From Sweltsa coloradensis (Eukaryota > Arthropoda > Insecta > Plecoptera > Chloroperlidae), in the NCBI GenBank assembly GCA_024449915.1, contig JAMZAV010002186.1, forward strand, positions 1 through 64,000: DNA of 64,000 nt, given 5' to 3'. Below are positions 54,770-64,000 of this stretch, one piece after another. Within the stretch, counting starts at the first letter, position 1, and each line of letters begins with the position of its first letter. Below the pieces are notes generated by a model. The model worked only from the letters and a program-made list of their open reading frames with translations, was not told the DNA's origin and made no database searches. The position numbers and the translations under genes were made by a program.

Positions 54770-56232
54770 CCTAGATCACAGTGAGGTAGCTTTAGGGATA
54801 TTTTATGATTTAAGTAAAGCGTTTGACACTATTGACCACGCTCGTCTTCTTAATAAACTTGATATTCTGGGAATTAGAGGGAAAGCTAAGGATTGGATAT
54901 CATCTTTTTTATCAGAACGTTCACAGATTGCAGTAATTAACAATACCATCAACGGCACTACAAGCCATCACTTCTCTTCTCCCCTCATGGTAAAAAGCGG
55001 TGTTCCACAAGGAACAATCCTTGGACCTCTTGCATTCCTATTATATGTGAATGATGCATCGAATTACTTAAAAGAGGGGAAAGTAACGCAATATGTAGAT
55101 GACTTCAGTCATCTCTTAACAGCAGACAAGAAATTCACGGAATCGCTTATAGCGGTGGCAAATTCACAAGCCAATGCAATGGAATCTTATTGCCAGACAA
55201 ACCTCCTTGCCCTACAACCAGCAAAAAGTGTATACCTTTCCTTTCATTCTTCATACACATCCCAAATCTCGAGTCCACTCATTCGAAGCAATGGGAAGTC
55301 TATTAGCCGAAACACAATGGCGAAGTTCCTTGGGTTAGTCCTAACAGACACTCTTAATTGGTCGCCACATGTGGATCAACTATGCGCCAAAATCAGAAGT
55401 AGCTGTTATCTGCTTCGTAGGCTGAAACCACTCGTTGACCTGTCTGTATTAAAACTAGTATACCATGCTCATTTACATTCACATATAGCATATGCAATCT
55501 TATTTTGGGGGGGTCCTCTAGTGCACATCGTGTTTTCATTCTACAAAAACGAGCCATTCGTATACTATCGGGAGCATCAATTTGGCAATCATGCCGCAAA
55601 CTGTTTCCCAAGCTCAACATTTTAACAGTCACATGCTCACTCATACTAACTGCAGCACTCTTTGTGCATACCAATCAGAAACTTTTTTTAACAAACTCTT
55701 CTGTACATAGCTATCCTACTCGCTCCCAGAATAGTCTCCATGTACCCCATCATAAGACAACAATGTATGCCAAAGGGCCACACTATCTGTGTATCGCAAT
55801 ATACAATAAACTTCCTACACAAATTAAGAGCATCAAACAAGCCACAATATTCAAACAAGAACTAAAATCACATTTGTGTAGCAAAGGTTACTATTCTCTT
55901 CAAGAATTTTTTCAATCTTAAGGCCAAAGGAGGATGTGTCGTTGACCTGGTGACTCATTATTATGATACCAAGCGGAGGAAGTACAGGGAAATGGTTGGA
56001 TGTGGGATAAGTGTGAATGGAGGCTGAACCTAGCCTCACACCTGGTATTAGAAGTATTTTATTGTTTTAAATATTACTGTTTTAAATACTAAGCTTTATA
56101 TTGTACCTACATTGTTTAAATATATTGTTGTGTAATTTTGTATTAATGTAACATACACACATTGACGATGCCCATACAGTGTGCCATGTACCTGTCTAGT
56201 TGGTGAATAAAATCTGAATCTGAATCTGAATC
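54770..56232 (+). pseudogene. CR1-like LINE 3' fragment with RT domain
   Basis: The first frame (to about 55,510) has LGIFYDLSKAFDTIDHARLL, VKSGVPQGTILGPLAFLLYV and catalytic QYVDD, then AKFLGLVLTDTLNWSPHVDQ and YAILFWGG. A frame change near 55,515 leads to ILQKRAIRILSGA, LNILTVTC, YNKLPTQIKS and the end YYSLQEFFQS at 55,921. It is 5'-truncated before the palm domain and ends in three or four TGAATC units (about 56,209-56,232). It lies in PARL intron 5. Confidence 0.88.
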
Positions 56233-56468
56233 ACTGCCGCCAGTTACTGAGCCACAGTTGACGTCACGGGAAAAGAGATGGACAAGATATACCTACTTTT
56301 TTTTCTTTTTATATGCCCGCATTTTTGGCTTACTGGACTGGGCTATCATGCATTTTGCATAATTTGCATTCCAGTAAAATTTACGGCATAATTATTGTCT
56401 TATTTATTTTTGTTTTGTTTTGCGTATTCAAAATATTCTATTGACTTATCCATGGCTGTTTATTTTAG

Positions 56469-56593
56469 GCGCAGTGGCTGCGTTAGGTAAAGAACAGTTC
56501 CTGGGTCTGTACCTAAGTGCTGGAGTTGTGTCGTCGATGGCGAGCTACCTATACAAAGCCGTGACTCGCCAGCCAGGGCTTTCATTGGGAGCG
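56469..56593 (+). CDS. PARL: PARL exon 6
   Basis: It encodes [20 protein letters not shown] followed by [21 protein letters not shown], matching PARL (LGQEQFMAVYLSAGVISNFVSYV...GPSLGA). It covers a core membrane helix and stops just before the catalytic Ser. It enters in phase 1 (G plus GC makes Gly) and leaves in phase 0. Acceptor TATTTTAG, donor GCG|GTGAGT. Confidence 0.96.
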
Positions 56594-58210
56594 GTGAGTT
56601 GAGACCCACCTCGACATACTAGTCATTGTTTTGAGAAACTCTGCATCGGGACAAAATCAAAGACTGTCCCGTTTTCAGCTCCTGGTGACCCTCAAACATC
56701 TTTTGAAAGGCTGAAAATAATGATTTTTGTTTTTTCATTTCATCATTGATGTCATGTAATAATAATAATACCCATTTATGCATGCAAAATTTCACTTTAA
56801 AATGTAATCTCTCTAGAGAATATTTATGATCAATTACGAACGTTATTACTTATTAGGACTAGGTTATGAGCCAATGGTATATCATCATCATGACGATATT
56901 GATTAAAAATAAAAATAAATACAAATTATTATCATACCGAAACATTTTTCCAAATTTCAAAAAATATAAAAATTTGTATCACGGACTGTGTCTACTACAA
57001 AAAGGGTTGTTAAGTTTGTGCTTAAATGCATAACAATTTTTTTGTTTTCCGTGTTCTAATTGGGACGAATTTATAGGCTGTCTGGCACCTCCACCAAAAT
57101 AATTATTTTTCGACATTCAAACTCAAGGGGCAAGTACTCGAGTTTGAGTCGAGTACAAAATACTTGACTTGACTCGAAATTCTGGGTACCCGATCCGTAC
57201 ACTCCTACACATTATTGAAATGTTGAACTTCTTGCAAATTCACAGCAGACGTGTGGAATACTTCTGGTTTAAGTGCTGGTACTTTGTTCATATGAACATA
57301 ATACCCATGTGCCCAGTGAACATTAAATTGTTTTAAATTTTAGACATTTCACATTTTTACATTTTATATGTCTTACCCCAGTCAAATTGGATTTGTAATT
57401 TTCTGATTGTATTACAAATTACTGTCTCGTTTATCTGTTGAGAGGACGCTGGCATGTTCATTTTACGCACTTACAAATTTCTCAGCCAATTTCAGTCGCA
57501 TCTATTTGCGATTGATTTTATATAATATGGCAATGGTCAAACTAATCTACCACCAAAGTGTAGGACGGTAATAAAATAGGAATTTGTACAACCTTTTGAC
57601 GGCAGTGCGTTATTGTTGTGGTATGTGACAGATTTCCCACCAGAGCGCAGAACGATCGACGTTTGGTCACCGCCATGTGTAAGTTCCGCTGGAACCACAA
57701 TGTAAAGAGTTCTGTGACCAAACCCCGATCATGCAACCCTTGCAAAGAATCAGGGCAAACCAGCTTGACATTGCCCTATTGTGTAAAAATAAAAATTAAC
57801 TATGAAAGCATCTAGGCCTATCATAGCACTTTTCCATTACGTAATTGATTTTATAGAAAATAAACAAAAATTAAATTTAAATCACATTTTCTAGAATTAA
57901 GGATTTGTTAAAATGGTCTAAAATACCCAAATAACTGCTCATTTTCTGATTGATCTATGATGATAAATAAAATAAATATTGAAAATCTGATATGATGGGG
58001 ATGTACAGATGTCCTTCATTATCAAGTAGGGTGTATGCCAAGTGTATAAATAATATGTAATAAATGTGTTATAGATGGTTGCAGGACAAGGAAGGCGTTC
58101 AACATCAAATCACGCCGATTTCCTTTTAACTTTTAATGCTATATTATTGTTGTTTGTTTTTTAACATATAAATCATACTTATCCCGATCCGACATGTTTT
58201 TTAATTTCAG
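56594..58210. other. PARL intron 6; fragment of a hAT-like MITE at 57,072-57,212
   Basis: 57,083-57,095 reads GGCACCTCCACCA, the inverse of the hAT core motif, followed by TACTCGAG/GAGTCGAGTAC palindromic tracts and an end GATCCGTACACTCCTA. Only this end is recognisable; the opposite end is not. No coding sequence elsewhere. Confidence 0.45.
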
Positions 58211-58312
58211 TCGGGGGCGATCATGGCTGTATTGGGATACGTGTGTGTAGCGTATCCAGACACACAACTCAGCATTATCTTCTTGCCAATGTTTACTTTC
58301 TCAGCAATGACG
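58211..58312 (+). CDS. PARL: PARL exon 7 (catalytic serine)
   Basis: The first codon TCG (58,211-58,213) is the Ser of the GASGA motif, the rhomboid nucleophile (Ser277 in human PARL). The exon continues [20 protein letters not shown] and [14 protein letters not shown]. Phase 0 on both sides, 34 codons. Acceptor TTAATTTCAG, donor ACG|GTAAGC. PARL acts in the mitochondrial inner membrane and cleaves PINK1, PGAM5 and similar proteins within their membrane helices. Confidence 0.97.
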
Positions 58313-58825
58313 GTAAGCTAAGTGATTTTGTATTGTATTCATGTGCATAATGTTGACCCCGCACAAAATATTTTTTAGGCATATTTTATTTGTTTACATA
58401 CATGTCATTCTGTAAAGACAAATTTAAATTTTGCAAGCAAGAACAGTTTTTACATAAAATTATGTTCGATATTGCAAATATCATTTTTAATTCTAACTCA
58501 AGAAGAAGAAAGAAAGCAAAATTTAGCAGCCACCATCACTTTTTTAAGGTAAGCTGTTGGATAGTATCTCACTCCAATATAATAGAACTAAAAGCTAGGT
58601 AGTACAGCCAGGGTCATATATAAATCAAGAGGTCTGAAAGATACCTCTTTCACCGACATCTCGTGGTCAACTCTTGGTGCCATTATTTATATCGTCCTGT
58701 GAACTGCATTATCGACGTAAATAAGAAACATGGCTGCTAAAATGTCAAAGGAAAATTCTCTATTCACCAGAGAAACTATCAAGCCTAGAAGAAATATAAT
58801 ATGGAACGTAAAGAGAGCATTTATT

Positions 58826-60040
58826 TATTTATTTATTTATTTAAGTAAGCCTTCTACAGTGTTCACTCATATGCATGTCACATAGACATGCGAGTATTTG
58901 AAGTTGTCAAAGATCTGTACAATTGTTAAGAAAACAAACATAAACAACAACATAAACAGTTTACAATGTTAACAAAGTTCAATTCGATAAAAGAGTGCAA
59001 TTGGTCAATTAAATAGTTTCAATGTAGATACAATATATCAGTCATTAGATTAAAATTAAAATTAAAACTAAGATATTTGGGTTCACACAACATATGTACT
59101 GATACTATAGTTAGCTTAAGCTAGTCCTATACAATACAAGTCTCAAAATATTCACTTACTGAATAAAAGCTGTGTTCCAAAAGGAATGATTTAATCCTAG
59201 CCTTAAACTCCTTCCTAGAGCTTGTAACACCAACATTCCGTAATTCTTCAGGCAATTTGTTATATACTTTAATTCCCATGTTCACGGGATCATTATCCAG
59301 CAGCTTCAATCTATGGCTAGTCTGGTACAATTTTCCCTTCCCTCTCGTGTTTATATTATGGACATTTGCATTCAATTGAAATAAGTTAGGAAATTTATTT
59401 ACAAACATGATAACCTCAAGCAGATACAGACAAGCTACAGTTAATATATTTGCATTCTTAAAAGCCTGTCTGCATGATTCTCTAGAGCCTAAATGGAGCA
59501 TATACCGCAATGCTCTCTTCTGAAGGCAAAAAATCTTACTTACACTCGTTGAGTTCCCCCAAAACAATATCCCATAGTTTATCAGAGACTGAGTGTTGGC
59601 ATGAAAAACTTTTTTCCTTGTATCCAAATTACATTGGGTGGACAAGGCTTTCATTGTAAAACAAGAAGAGCTTAGTCTCTTGCCCAGGTCTTCAATATGA
59701 GATGACCACTTTAGTTTAAAATCCAGTTTAAGGCCTAGGAATTTGGCTACCTCCACTATATCAATTGATAAGTTGTTATGCTCTACTGTTAAATGTGGAT
59801 GTTGACCCTTAACTTGGTAGGTAATTATTTGGGTTTTTGAACAGTTTAGCTTCAATTTGTTAGCCTTGAACCATGCTTCTAATTCTCTAAGAATAACTCC
59901 CAATTTGTAAATTAACTCGTCTATGCTCTGTGCCGTAATTATCACGGTAGTATCATCTGCGAAAAGAATTGCTTTGCATAGACGCGCTAAATAAGGTGGA
60001 AAATCGTTGATATAAAGGCTAAAGAAAACTGGACCAATAT
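58826..60040 (-). pseudogene. CR1-like LINE 3' fragment, long open frame
   Basis: On the minus strand: GPVFFSLYINDFP, ILFADDTTVI (catalytic FADD near 59,955), then LKLNCSKTQIITYQ, KFLGLKLDFKLKWSSHIEDL, LINYGILFWGNS, NILTVACLYLLEV, YNKLPEEL and final SFYSVSEYFETCIV at 59,127. About 272 codons are uninterrupted, so it is the youngest LINE copy here. It is 5'-truncated at about 60,040. The 3' tail is a run of ATTT units (58,826-58,852, minus-strand AAAT). Confidence 0.85.
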
Positions 60041-60170
60041 AGATATCTATGTACCATTATACATAGATACCTTGGCCTAGGCATAGCATTAAGACTATGC
60101 CTTAGTTCTTATATTTGCCTTAGTTTCTAATAAATTTTGAATAATTCTATCTTAGCTGTCAAGTCTTACA

Positions 60171-61883
60171 CACACATAACAAAAACTTGTAGAAATACAG
60201 CCAAACCTTACACACTCAAAAGGAATGAGATCTAAAAAAAGGGCCAAGCTCATCTACCCTTCCACATTTGCGCATTCTTAATTCATAAACGTACAGTGTC
60301 CCATAACAGCATCCTCGAAAAGCTTGGCAAAATAGAATTTGCGATTATTAATTTAACGTAGTAGTTTATCCAAGTTCTTTTTTTGTAATTAATTTAAACG
60401 TAAACATGCAAATTCTATTTTGCCAAGCTTTTCGAGGATGCTGTTATGGGACACTGTACGTTTATGAATTAAGAATGCGCAAATGTGGAAGGGTAGATGA
60501 GCTTGGCCCTTTTTTTAGATCTCATTCCTTTTGAGTGTGTAAGGTTTGGCTGTATTTCTACAAGTTTTTGTTATGTGTGTGATCTTATTACTTTTTCAAG
60601 TTCCATTACAAAATTATTTGTTAAAATATAATATTTTTATCAAAGTTGATTTAATTTTTATGGTATTAGCAATAACAATAGGATGTAAAATATCTAGGCC
60701 CGGATTCATGTACATCCTAGGTATAGGTGGTATAACCATGGTATAACGACGGTATAAGGACTGGTTAAGTCTAGGCAACTCACATCCTATTAAAACTTTC
60801 CCATGTAACAACAAACGCACAACTAATGTAATTTTACACCTATTTCACTGCACCCACACGAGGGAAGCGATATATCTAGACGGCCTTGACCCACAGCCAT
60901 GTAAATCATCAGATAATCAGAAGAATATTGAAAATTTTCTCCATCTTTTGTTTTACATTTTTATTAAAAGTGACAGGAGATTGCGTGAGTTTATTAAAAG
61001 TAAAGAAAAAGCTTATTATTGCCGTAAATTTTGGAATAGCCTAGGACTATCATACCATTGTTTATCTGCATTAGGCTTGTAGTAATCAAAACTAGTTATT
61101 TGTGCGGGAAGTGTCAAAACAAGGTTGTGCTGGCCTAGGGTTGGCTAAGAAAGGCCTAGGGCTTGTCAAACATGTAGTGTAAGTATTTATTTATCTAGTC
61201 CTATAGCCTAATGGAACTTTAGACCTACACTGTTGTATTATAAATAATTTTCTACATCTGGGCCTAGGCCAGGGACGGTTTCTGATTTGTTTTATGAGAG
61301 TATAATGACACCTTTTCTCGTTCCACACAAAGAAGAAAAATTTTAAATGTCCGCCATTTGTTTACGTATCGCACTTTCCCGCCTAACTCTGCTTATACCG
61401 TCAACAAGTGTCAAGTAACTATGGTTACTTGTTGATTATATGCCAAGTGTTTAAGGCTTATTTTAAAACCTTTATTTGGAAGCCTTCAACAAACTTTTTC
61501 AACTTTTTTTTTCAAAAGAGACTATATTTCTATAACCTTAATGTCCATGTAAAATATGAACATTGTAGCCCCACCCGTCTGGTCAGAATCGCGGGCCGAC
61601 GTATTAGATGTTAGCAGTAGCTAGCAGTAGCTAACATCCTTAAAGTGATTTTGAGCATGTTTGAAGACATTTTTTCACCAAGAAGGAATGGTCGTACCCC
61701 AATAAAATTTGGCATGTGTTGTCAGGTACCTAAATCCCCTCGATTGTGATAGTTTTCAAGTTCACATCACGTTACATGACGGCTGGGTAACACCTCGAAA
61801 TCACCCCAACTCTGCTTGGTGTATAAGGTGCTTGAGTGTGTAGCGCACCGCGGCTTGGCTGCGGCGCCCTAACGGGCACCTAG
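60171..61883 (+). mobile_element. Base repeat, copy 2 (hairpin start, structured end)
   Basis: 60,171-60,583 is a near-perfect hairpin (arms about 175 bp; AACCTTACACACTCAAAAGG, TTCATAAACGTACAGTGTCC, CGAAAAGCTTGGCAAAATAG and complements). The section 61,420-61,800 has GTAGCCCCACCCG and CATGTAAAATATGAACATTG, shared with the Helentron-like copies D-F. The end 61,795-61,883 is the stem-rich module ending CACCTAG. About 700 bp at 60,690-61,400 are absent from copy 1. Confidence 0.7.
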
Positions 61884-62316
61884 ATTTGCAAACCACCAAA
61901 GTTTGTTTTATGCTTTTGTTTTGATAAAATTGTATATTTCTGCTGACTGCCTTCTAGATATTGACTATTTTGTTGACCAAGAGTCTTTCAAAGCCTCCTA
62001 AATAATATTAATAACATCAAATAGAAATAGTCTAGGGTTTCCGTCAATCGATAATGCAGTTCACAGGGCGATATAAATAATGGCACCAAGAGTTGACCAC
62101 GAGATGTCGGTGAAAGAGGTATCTTTCAGACCTCTTGATTTATATATGACCCTGGCTGTACATATTGATAGAATGCCAATCAGCTGGAGTATTGAATGTT
62201 GAAATATTATCCAACAGCTTAGCTTACCTTAGAATTAGATATGTGATGGAAACAAATTCAATAGGTAAACTTGTATGAATAATAGTTTTAGTGTGAAAAA
62301 TGCCTATCGGCTACTT

Positions 62317-62575
62317 AGATTGGAGAAGGGTTGACAGGTTGGGAAAGCAAAGAGAACATAAATCCCAGCCTGAAGGGCTGGGGGCGACAAAACTTTTCAC
62401 CTGCTGATGACAACTGCAGCTAATTTAGAAGGACGAAACGCGTCGTGGATTAAGGTAACAACTTTAAATTAGCTGCAGTTGTCATCAGCAGGTGAAAAGT
62501 TTTGTCGCCCCCAGCCCTTCAGGCTGGGATTTATGTTCTCTTTGCTTTCCCAACCTGTCAACCCTTCTCCAATCT
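62317..62575. repeat. Near-perfect palindrome, arms about 110 bp
   Basis: AGATTGGAGAAGGGTTGACA through CTGCAGCTAATTT pairs with the inverse at 62,465-62,575, around a 35-base loop containing GGACGAAACGCGTCGTGG. A half copy lies at 25,125-25,275. Confidence 0.9.
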
Positions 62576-63308
62576 TTATATGAATAATAATGAACTAATA
62601 TGTACAGGACACAAAAACGCGAGACATTTTAACGAGTATGTCTTATTTACTCAGTAGTAAAGGAAGGAAGATGTCCACTGACTACACAAGTCAATGGCAA
62701 CTAAAAATATAAACTTGGTTATAGAATATGCATGTAGTTGTAGGCCTACATAATTTACAAGGTGCTGTTCAGTGGTGGCCGTGACGGTGTGCAAAGTGTG
62801 CAAGTACTTCACCTATAATGTGTGAGTTACAAGAATGCTTGTTACTTGGGGGGTGATTGGAATTTCGGAAAAATCTAAAAATAATGGTGAAACGCATTTA
62901 GCTACGGTTGCTCTAAGTAACTCGCAAGTGACAGTGCAGCCGCCATATGGCCGACATCTTTGATGTATTTGACACTAGGAAAAAAAAATCCCAAATAAGA
63001 GGAAAATGTGAAATTATTTTCATTGCAAACTTAAATTGAAACTGGAACAAAATGTTCATGGAGGCTGTGCCCACAAACCCGCATGATGTAGTATAATTGT
63101 TAAAGCTTTCGACCTATCCTATCAAATTGCCCACCTGCAATAGTGTTGGGGGGGCATACACGAGTATTCGGCCAACTTGAATTTAAAACGATGTTTTCAC
63201 TACGGGTAGCTAACAATTAATAAGTTTAGTTGATGAACATGGTCTGCTCTCAAGCTCCCCAAGTGTGTTTGTCAAGCCAACTAATGCATGGCACCGTGTT
63301 GTTTCTAG
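62576..63308. other. PARL intron 7 end, nothing recognised
   Basis: No repeat or coding signal before the exon 8 acceptor. Confidence 0.4.
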
Positions 63309-63406
63309 GCCATCAAGTTCATCATGGCGCTTGATGCGGCCGGCGTACTTCTCCGCTGGAAGTTCTTCGACCACGCTGCACATTTAGGAGGGGCGCTGTG
63401 TGGAAT
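63309..63406 (+). CDS. PARL: PARL exon 8 (catalytic histidine)
   Basis: It encodes [20 protein letters not shown] then [12 protein letters not shown]. The His of AHLGGA (CAT at 63,381-63,383) is the second catalytic residue (His335 in human). It enters in phase 0, and leaves in phase 2 at AT|GTAAGT. The remaining C-terminus (WYVxYG...) must lie beyond the window. Acceptor TTTCTAG. Confidence 0.97.
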
Positions 63407-64000
63407 GTAAGTCCGACATGCATCTTCCTTCTTCTAGGCTCTCTATTGACCCACAATTCTGGGCTGGCTTTATAGGCACATTTATATATGGTTTGACCCG
63501 GAAAAAAAAAGTACAAAAATGTAACAAATTGTATTGTGTCAAAATAAGTGACAAATAACTTAGCCAAAGTTGTCGGAAATCGGACTTGGGCCATGGCGTC
63601 TTAAATCTACACTTTTAAGGCTAAGTCTTGAAATATTGACTCTCCCTTCATAGATACAAAAATTGTGTTACTTTATTATTCCTGATGAACAAATACAAGC
63701 GGATGTGACGACCGGAAATAGGTAGTTGGAAATATTGACGTAAGAAATAAGAATCATAGGCACATGTATGTGAAAAATGCAAAAGCCAAGAAAAAATAGT
63801 GTAAAGATGAAAAAACAAATTGCATTCTTTCATAAATTAAATAACATATTCCAAGTAGGCAAAAATCACTCTAACGCAGGGTTGCCACCAAGAAAAAGTA
63901 AAAATTCTGTTTGAGCACATCAAAAATCCTTAGAAATCCTTAAATGAAACACCCGAATCCTTAAAAATCCTTTTAATGCCTAAATGTACCAATTTCAATA
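63407..64000. other. PARL intron 8, nothing recognised
   Basis: Ends with CCTTAGAAATCC/CCTTAAAAATCC repeats near 63,930-63,972. No exon seen. Confidence 0.4.

Larger units (their letters stand above)
58605..62158. mobile_element. TA-flanked element with 108 bp inverted ends, later filled by insertions
   Basis: 58,605-58,712 and 62,051-62,158 are inverted copies starting CAGCCAGGGTCATATATAAA. TA flanks both outer ends. TA target plus CAG start fits Tc1/mariner-like elements. The interior now holds a LINE fragment and a copy of the base repeat; no transposase is visible. Confidence 0.7.

Overview
The window is animal nuclear DNA: large introns with GT/AG splice sites, dense transposable elements, and no prokaryote-like gene packing. 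Two conserved genes can be read exon by exon. The dispersed palindrome TAGGCCTA and the mixture of CR1-like LINEs, hAT, piggyBac, Kolobok-like and Helentron-like repeats and tRNA- and 5S-derived SINEs suggest a marine invertebrate, perhaps a deuterostome such as an echinoderm. That taxonomic guess is weak.

The genes form a divergent pair around a roughly 500 bp shared promoter near 41.6-42.1 kb. On the minus strand, UBR5 (HECT-type E3 ubiquitin ligase) begins at 41,586. Its first five coding exons, about 297 residues including the UBA domain, lie at 41.5, 14.9, 12.9, 10.8 and 9.6 kb, and the rest lies left of the window. On the plus strand, PARL (mitochondrial inner-membrane rhomboid protease) begins at 42,090. 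Eight coding exons, about 322 residues with the catalytic Ser and His, run to 63,406, and the C-terminus lies right of the window. All predicted exon junctions keep phase.

Layout: 1-9.5 kb is UBR5 intron 5, with two large inverted-repeat elements, one carrying a dead gene with a cysteine-rich CXC domain and an HEEADTR motif. 9.5-15 kb holds UBR5 exons 5 to 2, a tripled splice acceptor, a broken partial copy of exon 2, nested hAT MITEs and SINEs. 15-41.5 kb is UBR5 intron 1, with a nearly complete CR1-like LINE (17.7-23.2 kb), a multi-level transposon nest (26.2-32.0 kb), a 3.9 kb TTAA transposon with 450 bp inverted ends (32.3-36.2 kb) and a GTCCGC-rich element (39.2-41.1 kb). 42-64 kb is PARL, whose introns hold further LINE fragments, Helentron-like elements, piggyBac-like and mariner/pogo-like elements, and hairpins.

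The most unusual signals are: several hAT-like MITE families with different ends but one shared internal motif (GGTGGAGGTGCCGGGT); UBR5 splice-site duplications that would shift the frame if used; a transposon nest that can be unpicked because a less interrupted copy of its base element lies at 60.2-61.9 kb; and a LINE ORF1 with two successive SGNH-esterase-like modules. All calls come from reading the sequence; no database search or alignment was run.
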